This document shows, one piece after another, positions 57,010 to 64,000 of a DNA stretch of 64,000 bases. A program made the position numbers and the translations under genes. The stretch covers positions 22,143 to 86,142 of the forward strand of contig NZ_ATYS01000024.1 in assembly GCF_000427805.1 (NCBI RefSeq). The letters are read 5' to 3'. The notes below the pieces were generated by a model. It was given only the letters and a program-made list of their open reading frames with translations. It ran no database searches and was not told the DNA's origin. This stretch comes from Budvicia aquatica DSM 5075 = ATCC 35567 (GTDB taxonomy: Bacteria > Pseudomonadota > Gammaproteobacteria > Enterobacterales > Enterobacteriaceae). Within the stretch, counting starts at the first letter, position 1; each line of letters starts with the position of its first letter.

Positions 57010-57348
57010 ATGAGTGAAAGTCATATTCGTTTCAACATGGTAGAAGACAACCTCGAACCAACAGAAGTAACAAAAGAGCTTCTGATGATTATTGATGGTT
57101 GGCTGAAAGAAGAAGGGGCTTATACCACAGATGTTCAACAGCAAATGTTGGAGTCTCACGTTAAGGCCATGGTTCTTAGAGCTAAAACAGGCGAGCCATT
57201 GCCTGAAGTTGATAGATCTCTGTTTGAAGAGATTTCTTCCGAGTCAATGCAATTAGCAGAACGTGCAGTAAATACTTTATCGGGTCTACCGATTGAAGAA
57301 GCCTATTTATTGTCTGTTCATTTCGAAATAGCACGTTCAAATACATAA
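57010..57348 (+). CDS. Stand-alone PRD domain protein (EF_0829/AHA_3910 type)
   Basis: A 112-residue protein made of little more than one PTS-regulation-like domain: TTDVQQQMLESHVKAMVLRAKTGE (about 38-61) includes the His-containing helix normally phosphorylated in PRDs, and SVHFEIARSN ends it with a second His. It has no DNA-binding or RNA-binding domain, so it is not itself a classical antiterminator. It is the expected first member of the cluster formed with the next seven genes. The ATG at 57010 follows a GATAAGAGATAAG stretch with only a weak ribosome site. Confidence 0.82.
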   Translation: MSESHIRFNMVEDNLEPTEVTKELLMIIDGWLKEEGAYTTDVQQQMLESHVKAMVLRAKTGEPLPEVDRSLFEEISSESMQLAERAVNTLSGLPIEEAYLLSVHFEIARSNT

Positions 57349-57366
57349 TTTTTTGGAGAAAAATAG

Positions 57367-57732
57367 ATGAAAGAAATCCTCGTTGTTATCGGTGATCGTT
57401 TAGGTAAAGGGCAAAAAGTTGGCGCAGGCGTTGAATCTGCTGGCGGTAAAGCCATCGTGATTCCGGGTGTTGCTGCGGACATGAAACTGGGCGATATCAT
57501 GAATGCTGAAAAAGCTGACTTAGGTATCTCTTTCTGTGGCAGCGGCGGTGCCGGTGCGATTACAGCTCAAAACAAATATGGCTACAAAGTGCGTCACGGT
57601 ATGCGTTCTATCGAAGAAGGTGAAACGGCTATTGCTGACGGCTGTACGGTATTAGGCTTTGGTTTTATGGATAAAGAAGAGCTGGGCGAGCGTCTGGTTA
57701 AAGCATTCAATAAAAAATACGGCAACGCATAA
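57367..57732 (+). CDS. Glycine-rich SFCGS family protein (EF_0830 type)
   Basis: A 121-residue cytosolic protein with the naming motif SFCGSGGAGAI (residues 55-65) and MKEILVVIGDRLGKGQKV at the start. The family is rare, found in both Firmicutes and Gammaproteobacteria, and always beside DUF4310-4312 proteins; its biochemical function is not known. The single conserved Cys57 within a glycine loop is reminiscent of a PTS EIIB phosphocysteine or of the YhfU/DUF2620 protein in the E. coli yhf cluster, which is my inference. GGAG precedes the ATG. Confidence 0.88.
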   Translation: MKEILVVIGDRLGKGQKVGAGVESAGGKAIVIPGVAADMKLGDIMNAEKADLGISFCGSGGAGAITAQNKYGYKVRHGMRSIEEGETAIADGCTVLGFGFMDKEELGERLVKAFNKKYGNA

Positions 57733-58028
57733 TGAAAGAACATCTTAAAACATCGGTACGCGTTAGCGGCAAGGGCGATACCAAGCAAAAAGCTATCGCA
57801 GATGCATTAAATGCTGTGCAGCGTACGGTCTTAAAAGGCAGCAGTAATATTATTCTACGTATTGAACCCCAAGACGTTGAGATCGTTAGCGCTAGCGTAA
57901 AAGCGTCTACCGAGAAGTTCCTGTTTGTTTTTTTACCTCGTAAGCGCGAACTTTATTCCGTTGTTTTAGATGTTTCATTAGATGTGACATTGCTTAATGT
58001 GCAAGAGATTCATTTCACACCGGTTTGA
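57732..58028 (+). CDS. DUF4312 family protein (EF_0831 type)
   Basis: A 98-residue soluble protein starting MKEHLKTSVRVSGKGDTKQ and ending with alternating hydrophobic beta strands (VEIVSASVKAS, LYSVVLDVSLDV). Its ATG overlaps the stop of the SFCGS gene by one base (TAATG), so the two are probably made in equal amounts and may form a complex. Function unknown; it is always found in this gene set. Confidence 0.87.
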   Translation: MKEHLKTSVRVSGKGDTKQKAIADALNAVQRTVLKGSSNIILRIEPQDVEIVSASVKASTEKFLFVFLPRKRELYSVVLDVSLDVTLLNVQEIHFTPV

Positions 58029-58061
58029 TCAATTGGCTGAAGTGTTTTAGAGGAAAAACTG

Positions 58062-58859
58062 ATGGATGCTACTACCACTTATTCCGTTTTTGAGATCCTG
58101 ATAAAGTCATTAATTATCGGCGGTCTCTGCGGTTTCGGCCTTGGTGCCGGTGCCGCACGTATGTTCCATGCTCCGACGACTCAGGGCATGGGTGCATTCC
58201 GTACCTTAGGTGAGCTGAACTCTTGTGAAGGGGATCCTGCATCTCACTTCTCATTCGGTTTAGGCTTTTTCTTCAACGCATGGGCATCATCCGTTGCGGC
58301 GGGTGCATTTACTCAAGACGTTGACCACCGCATTATCCCTCACTGGGGTGCGGCTGCAATAATGACCAGAAATCGTAATGTGGCTGAAACATTACACAAT
58401 CCTAAAAAGATGGCTATTGCCTGTGGCATCGTAGGTGCGCTGGTTGTTGCCTTCCTGAATACCACTGCTTCAGCGGTTCCTGCATCACTGCAAACCACCG
58501 CAACTAACGTATTAGTGCCTGCTGCAAACTTACTGGTTAACACCGTGATGCCCGTTATTTTCTGGCTTGCGGCAATGGATGCCGGTCGTCGTTCTGGTTT
58601 CTGGGCAACCCTGTTTGGTGGTTGTGCTCAGTTAATCATGGGCAACGCCATTCCTGGTTTAGTACTGGGTATCCTGATTGGTAAAGGCGTAGATGATAAC
58701 GGCTGGAATAAAGTCACAAAAACCATGATGGTTGCGGTTATCGCACTGTTCGTACTAAGCGGCTTCTTCCGTGGTTTCGATATCAAGTTACTTCAGTCGT
58801 TCATGATCGGCATACCTGACTGGTTACAGCACGTACATAACGTTTTAAGCGGTAAGTAA
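58062..58859 (+). CDS. DUF4311 membrane protein (EF_0832 type)
   Basis: A 265-residue inner-membrane protein with roughly six to seven hydrophobic spans and many Gly/Ala (LIIGGLCGFGLGAGAARMF near the start). The loop APTTQGMGAFRTLGELNSCEGDPASHFSFGLG, here seen in the 36-67 region with conserved polar residues, and the C-terminal DNGWNKVTKTMMV are characteristic. With DUF4310 it is likely to form the membrane part of an uptake system; transport is inferred, not shown. GAGG lies about 7 bases before the ATG. Confidence 0.87.
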   Translation: MDATTTYSVFEILIKSLIIGGLCGFGLGAGAARMFHAPTTQGMGAFRTLGELNSCEGDPASHFSFGLGFFFNAWASSVAAGAFTQDVDHRIIPHWGAAAIMTRNRNVAETLHNPKKMAIACGIVGALVVAFLNTTASAVPASLQTTATNVLVPAANLLVNTVMPVIFWLAAMDAGRRSGFWATLFGGCAQLIMGNAIPGLVLGILIGKGVDDNGWNKVTKTMMVAVIALFVLSGFFRGFDIKLLQSFMIGIPDWLQHVHNVLSGK

Positions 58860-58936
58860 TATTTATCGGGAGAGGCTTAATAACTCTCTTGGTCATACTA
58901 CTAATCAACGATACCAGTAAATTTAATTACTAGGAT

Positions 58937-59599
58937 TTGATGATGGATACAACAAAAGATTTAAAAAGTGATGCCTGGTATGCAGAGTGGACATTTCCAA
59001 TCTTCGTAGGCTTGCTGTCTGCCGGCGTTTTCTCCGGTACACATATGTATGTGGTATATGGTTTTGGTGCATTCAACGAAGTCGCCTTCGTTGCAATGTT
59101 ACGCGCGGGTCTTGATACCGGTACTTACGGTGCAGTTGCTGCGTTTGGTGCCAGCTTCCTGTTTGCACGGATTATCGAAGGCTCATTAGTGGGTATCTTG
59201 GATATCGGTGGTGCCATCCAGACCGGTCTGGGTCTTGGCGTTCCGGCTTTACTGTTAGCCGGTGGCTTTGGCTTCCTGGTGACTAACTTCTATGCCTCAT
59301 TAGCCACGGGTATGATTTTAGGCGTTGCAGTTGGTCTGGTTATTATTTTGGCGCGTAAGTTTACCGTTAACCAAGGTAACTCAACTTACGGTGCCGATGT
59401 CATGATGGGCGCGGGTAATACCTCAGGACGTTTTCTTGGTCCTTTGATTATCCTTGCTGCCATGGCTGCATCAATTCCAATCGGCGTGGGTTCATTAATT
59501 GGCTCCCTGATTTTCTACGTGTGGAAAAAGCCGGTTGCGGGTGGTGCAATTTTAGGTGCAATGCTATTCGGGTATTTCTTCCCACTAGTCGCTGCATAA
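58937..59599 (+). CDS. DUF4310 membrane protein (EF_0833 type)
   Basis: A 220-residue inner-membrane protein with about six spans, Gly/Ala-rich like its neighbour (GVFSGTHMYVVYGFGAFNE at about 30-48, IGVGSLIGSLIFYVWKKPV near the C-terminus). It begins with two consecutive Met codons; AGGA lies just upstream. It follows DUF4311 by 77 bases. It is probably the second membrane subunit of the same transporter. Confidence 0.87.
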   Translation: MMMDTTKDLKSDAWYAEWTFPIFVGLLSAGVFSGTHMYVVYGFGAFNEVAFVAMLRAGLDTGTYGAVAAFGASFLFARIIEGSLVGILDIGGAIQTGLGLGVPALLLAGGFGFLVTNFYASLATGMILGVAVGLVIILARKFTVNQGNSTYGADVMMGAGNTSGRFLGPLIILAAMAASIPIGVGSLIGSLIFYVWKKPVAGGAILGAMLFGYFFPLVAA

Positions 59600-59634
59600 G
59601 TCGTTTTAGTTAGAGTGAGAGGTGAGCAAATATC

Positions 59635-60774
59635 ATGAATGATTTAATCATTAGGCAAGCAAAACTGGTTAGCGGCGACGTTGTTGACGTTGTCGTTGCG
59701 GATGGGAAAATCCGTGAAATAGGTCCGTCGGTTGCTGGTAATCAAACGGCAGGTAAGCAAATCGACCTCAACGGAAAGTATTTTATCAGTGCTGGCTGGA
59801 TAGATGCTCACACTCACTGTTATCCGGCATCACCGATTTATTATGATGAGCCGGATTTAGCCGGAGCTGCCTGTGGCGTGACTACGGTTATTGACGCCGG
59901 TAGCGTTGGTGCTGACGATGTCGACGATTTTTATTCATTAACGGGTAAATATAAAACCAATGTTTATTCGTTTTTGAATATTTCACGCATCGGCATCATT
60001 GCTCAAAATGAGCTGTCGGATATGAACAACATTGATAATGATTGTTTACAGGCCGCAGCTAAACGCCACCCGGAATTCGTGGTGGGCATTAAAGCGCGCA
60101 TGAGTAAAAGCGTCGTCGGCGAGAATGGCATTAAGCCATTAGAGCGGGCGAAAGAAATGCAAAAGCAAAACGGGCTGCCGCTGATGGTTCATATCGGTAA
60201 TAACCCGCCTAATTTAGATGAGATTGCCGATCTGCTGGATAAGGGCGATATCATCACACACTGTTTTAACGGTAAACCTAACCGTATTTTAGATGCCGAA
60301 GGCAATCTGAAACCTTCAATTCAACGAGCTTTGGCCCGCGGTGTCATTCTGGACGTCGGCCACGGCGGTGAGAGCTTTAGCTTTGCCGTTGCAGAGCAGG
60401 CGATGAGGATTGGTACCTACCCCGATCTGATCAGTTCTGATATCTATCACCGTAATCGCGTTAACGGGCCGGTATACAGCCTGGCTGCGGTGATGACCAA
60501 GTTTTTATGCATGGGCTTTGCGCCAAAACAGATTCTCGATTGCGTTACTTCTAAAGCGGCCGATTTGCTGCACCTGAAAGGCAAAGGTTACCTGAAAGCC
60601 GGCTATGACGGCGACATTACCGTTTTTGATATTAAAGACGGTGATATTGAGCTTTCTGACGCAGACGGACAAAAGAGAACCGGAAAACAACGATTTATTC
60701 CCATCGCAGCGATTGTGGCGGGTGAATGTATTGCAACTAAAGAAGGCGAGTTAATTTATGCAATCAATCTATGA
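59635..60774 (+). CDS. Amidohydrolase/deacetylase-family metallohydrolase (EF_0837 type)
   Basis: A 379-residue TIM-barrel metal-dependent hydrolase. Metal ligands are DAHTHC (His59 and His61), a Lys in VVGIKARMSK (about 155, probably carbamylated), HIGNN (about 187), HCFNG (about 212) and SSDIYH (Asp, about 270). Homologues are annotated as deacetylase/dihydroorotase-like enzymes. In this operon it plausibly removes an N-acyl group from the imported amino-sugar acid before the PLP enzyme acts. It overlaps the next gene by 17 bases. Confidence 0.88.
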   Translation: MNDLIIRQAKLVSGDVVDVVVADGKIREIGPSVAGNQTAGKQIDLNGKYFISAGWIDAHTHCYPASPIYYDEPDLAGAACGVTTVIDAGSVGADDVDDFYSLTGKYKTNVYSFLNISRIGIIAQNELSDMNNIDNDCLQAAAKRHPEFVVGIKARMSKSVVGENGIKPLERAKEMQKQNGLPLMVHIGNNPPNLDEIADLLDKGDIITHCFNGKPNRILDAEGNLKPSIQRALARGVILDVGHGGESFSFAVAEQAMRIGTYPDLISSDIYHRNRVNGPVYSLAAVMTKFLCMGFAPKQILDCVTSKAADLLHLKGKGYLKAGYDGDITVFDIKDGDIELSDADGQKRTGKQRFIPIAAIVAGECIATKEGELIYAINL

Positions 60775-61870
60775 GAAATATCATTTAAGAAATGTCATTA
60801 ACGCATCAGGACGGATGACAATACTGGGTGTTTCAACGCCTAAAGCTGAAGTGGTCGATGTGGTCACTTACGGTCTTAATCATTACTTTGAGATTAAAGA
60901 TCTGGTCAACAAGACCGGCGAATACATTGCTAAGCTATTAGGCACCGAGGGTGCGGTGGTGGTTGCCAGTGCATCTGCGGGTATTGCTCAGTCTGTCGCC
61001 GCCGTGATTATTAAAGATGACGCTGATTTACTGTTGAACCTGCACAGTTCTGATAAGCAGGTTGCGCGTGAAATTATTGTGCCGAAAGGGCATAACGTTA
61101 ACTTCGGCGCACCGGTTGATACCATGGTGTCGCTGGGTGGCGGTAAAGTCATTGAAGCGGGCTTTGCCAATGAGTGTAATGCTGCGCATGTTGCAGCCAA
61201 AATTACGCCTCAGACTGCGGCGATTCTGTATATCAAATCTCACCATACGGTACAGAAAAGCATGCTGACCGTGGCTGATGCAGCGGCAGTAGCCAAAGCA
61301 CATAACCTTCCGCTAATCGTTGATGCGGCTGCCGAAGAAGATTTAACCGCTTATTATCATATGGGTGCCGATCTGGTTATCTATAGCGGTGGTAAAGCGA
61401 TTGAAGGGCCAACCAGCGGTCTGGTTACCGGCCGTAAACAATACGTTGAGTGGGTTAAACTCCAGACTAACGGTATTGGCCGTGCGATGAAGATTGGTAA
61501 AGAAGGCATTCTTGGCCTGACCCATGCGATTGAAGTTTATCTGACTGCACAGAAAGAGACCGGGCAAGAAATGGTGGAGAAAATGACGCCGTTTATTCGC
61601 GATCTTAACGCTATTGCCGGTATTTCAGCCAAGGTTGTCTGGGACGGCGCAGGCCGTGATATTGCCAGAACTGAAATTACTTTTGATGAAAAAGCCATTG
61701 GTAAAAATACCTTTGAAATTATGGCTCAGCTAAAGCAGGGCGACACCGCAATTTATTTCCGTGAATACAAAGCGAATGAAGGAAAGGTTGAAGCTGATGT
61801 TCGTAGCGTAACGGCACCTCAGCTGGATGTTATCTCTTCTTCTATTCGTCAACTTGTTACCGGAGCATAA
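60758..61870 (+). CDS. DgaE-like PLP-dependent ammonia-lyase (EF_0838 type)
   Basis: A 370-residue fold-type I PLP enzyme related to SelA and to D-glucosaminate-6-phosphate ammonia-lyase DgaE. It starts MQSIYEKYHLRNVINASGRMT, and the PLP Schiff-base lysine is probably Lys213 in DLVIYSGGKAIEGP. By analogy with DgaE it would deaminate a 2-amino-2-deoxy sugar acid (phosphate) to a 2-keto-3-deoxy acid. Immediately precedes the aldolase that would cleave that product. Confidence 0.87.
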   Translation: MQSIYEKYHLRNVINASGRMTILGVSTPKAEVVDVVTYGLNHYFEIKDLVNKTGEYIAKLLGTEGAVVVASASAGIAQSVAAVIIKDDADLLLNLHSSDKQVAREIIVPKGHNVNFGAPVDTMVSLGGGKVIEAGFANECNAAHVAAKITPQTAAILYIKSHHTVQKSMLTVADAAAVAKAHNLPLIVDAAAEEDLTAYYHMGADLVIYSGGKAIEGPTSGLVTGRKQYVEWVKLQTNGIGRAMKIGKEGILGLTHAIEVYLTAQKETGQEMVEKMTPFIRDLNAIAGISAKVVWDGAGRDIARTEITFDEKAIGKNTFEIMAQLKQGDTAIYFREYKANEGKVEADVRSVTAPQLDVISSSIRQLVTGA

Positions 61871-61873
61871 ATC

Positions 61874-62614
61874 ATGAAATTAAGTCCTAACTATTATAAA
61901 GACCGCGTTTGCTTAAACGTTCTGGCCGGCTCTCGTGAAAATGCTCGCGACATTTATGCTGCGGCAGAACGTCACGTAGTGGTTGGTGTGTTATCAAAAA
62001 ACTATCCTGACTTAGCCAGCGCTATCGAAGATATGCAAAAGTATGCCAATGATATCGAGAACGCGCTGTCTGTCGGCCTGGGTGCCGGTGACCCGAATCA
62101 GTCTGAAATGGTTTCTCAAATCTCTAAAGTGGTTCAGCCTCAGCACGTTAATCAGGTTTTCACCGGTGCAGGCACCAGCCGTGCACTGTTAGGCCAAAAT
62201 GAAACCGTAGTGAATGCTTTGGTCTCACCAACCGGAAAAGTTGGCTTGGTTAAAATCTCGACCGGTCCGCTAAGCTCTAAGAGCCCGGATGCCATTGTTC
62301 CGGTAGAAACGGCGATTGCGATGCTGAAAGATATGGGCGCCAGCTCCATCAAGTTCTTCAATATGAGCGGACTGAAATATAAAGAAGAGTTTGCCTGCGT
62401 AGCCAAAGCCTGCGCCGAGCATGACTTCTTCCTTGAGCCTACCGGTGGTATTGATTTAGAGAACTACGAAGAGATTCTGAAGATTGCTCTGGATGCCGGC
62501 GTGAAGAAAATCATTCCTCATATTTATAGTTCTATCATTGATTCGGCGACGGGCAATACTCGCCCTGAAGATGTGAAAACCTTACTGGCGATGACCAAGA
62601 AGCTGGTTGGATAG
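61874..62614 (+). CDS. DgaF-like KDPG-type aldolase (EF_0839 type)
   Basis: A 246-residue TIM-barrel aldolase of the KDGP family. The catalytic Schiff-base Lys is probably Lys160 (SSIKFFNMSG), and EPTGGIDLEN (about 192-201) is the phosphate-binding glycine loop. It would split a 2-keto-3-deoxy-6-phospho-acid into pyruvate and a triose phosphate, ending the pathway. Three bases separate it from the DgaE-like gene. Larger than KDPG aldolase Eda (about 213). Confidence 0.87.
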   Translation: MKLSPNYYKDRVCLNVLAGSRENARDIYAAAERHVVVGVLSKNYPDLASAIEDMQKYANDIENALSVGLGAGDPNQSEMVSQISKVVQPQHVNQVFTGAGTSRALLGQNETVVNALVSPTGKVGLVKISTGPLSSKSPDAIVPVETAIAMLKDMGASSIKFFNMSGLKYKEEFACVAKACAEHDFFLEPTGGIDLENYEEILKIALDAGVKKIIPHIYSSIIDSATGNTRPEDVKTLLAMTKKLVG

Positions 62615-62635
62615 TTCTGTAATACTTGCCAGTTA

Positions 62636-62692
62636 AGGGGGGTAATAAACCTAAGGTGATGATTAGCCTCATCATCATTAAATTACCTCCCT
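62636..62692. other. Long hairpin at the end of the operon
   Basis: AGGGGGGTAAT pairs with ATTACCTCCCT and inner TGATGA with TCATCA, giving a 57-base hairpin directly after the aldolase gene. There is no T-run, so it is a 3' end stabiliser or factor-assisted terminator, not a simple intrinsic one. Confidence 0.6.
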
Positions 62693-62760
62693 CGTCATCC
62701 CGTTGAAAAACTGGTCTCTTATACACAAGTATTCTCCCCCCGTCATCCCCGTGAAAACGC
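62693..62760. repeat. Broken REP-like elements with an IS50-like end between them
   Basis: CGTCATCCCGTTGAAAAACTGG at 62693, then CTGGTCTCTTATACACAAGT at 62711-62730, then CGTCATCCCCGTGAAAACG at 62741-62759. Both outer pieces are left halves of the REP-like palindrome seen at 53591 and both lose their right half. The middle piece shares CTCTTATACACAAGT with the outside end of IS50/Tn5. It looks like nested insertion scars. Confidence 0.6.
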
Positions 62761-64000
62761 ACTACTGTCCGGAATAAATAAAAAGATATCAAAAATGGAA
62801 AACCAATTGCTTATCAATAAGTAAGTTGGTTTTCCTTCGTCGCTCTCTTGCTAAGCCCCCATCAAAACTCACTGGATGAAATAAGGCCCCTCTCACTTCT
62901 GATAACAATATCCACAGACTCTTTTGAGGTTGACTTTTTTGCCGATAAATCGATAACAATAAATAGGCTATCAGTGACGTTAATATCTGTATACGAACTG
63001 CGTTATAACTGCGCCCTAAGTATTGCTTTATCTTTAAATGCTGTTTTATCCACTTGAAAAACAACTCTATTTCCCAGCGGCTTTTATATAACATGGCGAT
63101 TTCAATGGCCGGACTTTCAATATCATTTGTGGCAAAAATCAGCGGGACCGGATTACCTTCGCGCGCGACAGTGACTCTCCTTAACGGACGAACGTACCAA
63201 TTTCTTTTCCCTCCCCGTGGATGAGTATTCTTAAACTTCACCATTTCATCCGAAAGAATAACCGCCTTATCATCCTCAGGGATGATGCGAGATTCGACAA
63301 CGGACAGGCTGACATTATCCTTAAATCGGGTCACAAAACGGGCATTCTTAGATTCAAAGGATGCCCACCAGTTATAGTCACAGTAACCTTTATCGAAAAC
63401 GTAAGTGGCATATTCTTCGAGATTGAGCTTCATCCCTTCAGTCAAATCGTTCACGTTTGCGTGCGTAAATGAACAATCAACCGGTGATGAAACATTAGCG
63501 TTATAGAGTAAATGCAATTTAATCCCTTGGGTAAAGCCGTTTCGAGATAAACGCGTCCATGGGTCAAAATATCGGCCCTTCAGAGTAAAACTGGTGGAAT
63601 CAATGAGATATAGCGCATGCGTGTAGTTTTTACGGATACGGCGAGAAACGAAGGACATGAGGTGTGTAGCCACTTGAAAGAAAATGTCGCAAGAGCGTCG
63701 AGCATTGGCATCGGATAACGTTGAACGGCGAACAGGGGGACAACCCAGTCGAGGATGATGAGAAGTATGAAAATTAAAGCTGGCTTCTAATGAACGTAAA
63801 CTGGGGACAGCAGCCAACTGAGCATAAAGCATAAAGACCAATTGATGCCAGCAAGTAAAGCCTTTTGAATACTTATCGGCTTGAAACTGCTGAACTAAAG
63901 AATCGAAATATTGGCGAGGAAAAGCCTTCATAATGTGTTCAAAATAGCTTATATTTTTCATGTTGCAGAAGCAGGAAAGTGGACTGGCGTTCATGAGGTT
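62759..64000 (-). mobile_element. IS4-family insertion sequence (right end beyond window)
   Basis: The REP-like palindrome stops at about 62759, and unrelated sequence (CACTACTGTCCGGAATAAAT) starts, leading straight to the transposase 3' end at 62789. I take 62759-62762 as the IS end; the other end and the target duplication lie outside the window, so inverted repeats cannot be confirmed. Inside, GGAAAACCAA (62797) and TTGGTTTTCC (62826) form a hairpin across the transposase stop region. Confidence 0.7.
62789..63961 (-). CDS. IS4-family transposase (DUF4372 N-terminus)
   Basis: A DDE transposase of 390 residues from the ATG at 63961 (MKNISYFEHIMKAFPRQYFD); a longer frame to 63994 adds 11 unlikely residues. 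The N-terminal DUF4372 (DKYSKGFTCWHQLVFMLYAQL) is followed by the first catalytic Asp in YLIDSTSF, the second in YVFDKGYCDY, and the YREK signature YKSRWEIELFFKWIKQHLK with the catalytic Glu. All catalytic residues are intact and the frame is uninterrupted, so it is probably active. Confidence 0.92.
   Translation of the reverse strand: MKNISYFEHIMKAFPRQYFDSLVQQFQADKYSKGFTCWHQLVFMLYAQLAAVPSLRSLEASFNFHTSHHPRLGCPPVRRSTLSDANARRSCDIFFQVATHLMSFVSRRIRKNYTHALYLIDSTSFTLKGRYFDPWTRLSRNGFTQGIKLHLLYNANVSSPVDCSFTHANVNDLTEGMKLNLEEYATYVFDKGYCDYNWWASFESKNARFVTRFKDNVSLSVVESRIIPEDDKAVILSDEMVKFKNTHPRGGKRNWYVRPLRRVTVAREGNPVPLIFATNDIESPAIEIAMLYKSRWEIELFFKWIKQHLKIKQYLGRSYNAVRIQILTSLIAYLLLSIYRQKSQPQKSLWILLSEVRGALFHPVSFDGGLARERRRKTNLLIDKQLVFHF

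Noticed and set aside
57010..57348. PRD protein as a transcription antiterminator
   Set aside because: It has no RNA-binding or DNA-binding domain, only a single PRD-like domain.

Overview
The window comes from an enterobacterial chromosome (order Enterobacterales). The evidence is conserved gene order matching the Escherichia coli ycf/lol/pot/pepT block: holE, then hinT-lpoB-thiK-nagZ-ycfP-ndh-mfd-lolCDE-nagK-cobB, then potABCD-pepT, roxA and rnm-yciO-rluB. The moderate GC content, ERIC-like repeats and a KdgR-type pectin regulon would fit a Budviciaceae-like lineage (Pragia, Budvicia, Limnobaculum, Leminorella), but the genus is a guess.

Layout. 0-4 kb: a universal stress protein, an AT-rich GT8 LPS glycosyltransferase and a CPA1 Na+/H+ antiporter. 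4-20 kb: the housekeeping backbone (theta subunit of Pol III, HinT, lipoprotein activator LpoB, thiamine kinase, NagZ, NADH dehydrogenase II with an FNR box, Mfd, LolCDE, NagK, CobB). 20-40 kb: an accessory segment lying between cobB and potD, which are close neighbours in E. coli. It holds (i) a KdgR-boxed uronate/pectin cluster (GPH transporter, GH105, GH28, KdgM-type porin, KduD and a DhuI/RpiB-like isomerase); (ii) a GNAT gene, a degenerate GT51 gene and a class II microcin-like locus (double-glycine-type precursor, CvaA-like adaptor, C39-peptidase ABC exporter); (iii) a very AT-rich graveyard of orphan toxin tails and immunity genes with an IS3 transposase remnant; (iv) an M20 amidohydrolase. 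40-46 kb: spermidine/putrescine transporter and peptidase T. 46-52 kb: dipeptide transporter dppABCDF, inserted between pepT and roxA. 52-56.5 kb: roxA, rnm, yciO, rluB, with a striking triple hexanucleotide tandem array between roxA and rnm. 57-62.6 kb: an eight-gene operon of the sporadic EF_0829-EF_0839 type (PRD protein, SFCGS protein, DUF4312, DUF4311, DUF4310, amidohydrolase, DgaE-like and DgaF-like enzymes). The end carries an IS4-family transposase whose element seems to have landed in a REP-like palindrome.

How parts work together. The uronate cluster imports unsaturated oligouronides through a porin and a GPH symporter, cleaves them in the cytoplasm and converts the keturonate toward 2-keto-3-deoxygluconate. 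The microcin-like cluster has a precursor, a leader-cleaving exporter and an adaptor, but no self-evident immunity gene. The EF_0829-like operon looks like a complete uptake and degradation route (undescribed transporter, deacetylase-like hydrolase, PLP ammonia-lyase, KDPG-type aldolase) for an amino-sugar acid whose identity is unknown.

The two best candidates for undescribed biology are the microcin-like locus (28.2-32.8 kb) and the SFCGS/DUF4310-4312 operon (57.0-62.6 kb). The best non-coding oddity is the in-register hexamer array at 53.44-53.57 kb. All functional statements rest on reading the translated sequences and recalling the families; no database search was run.
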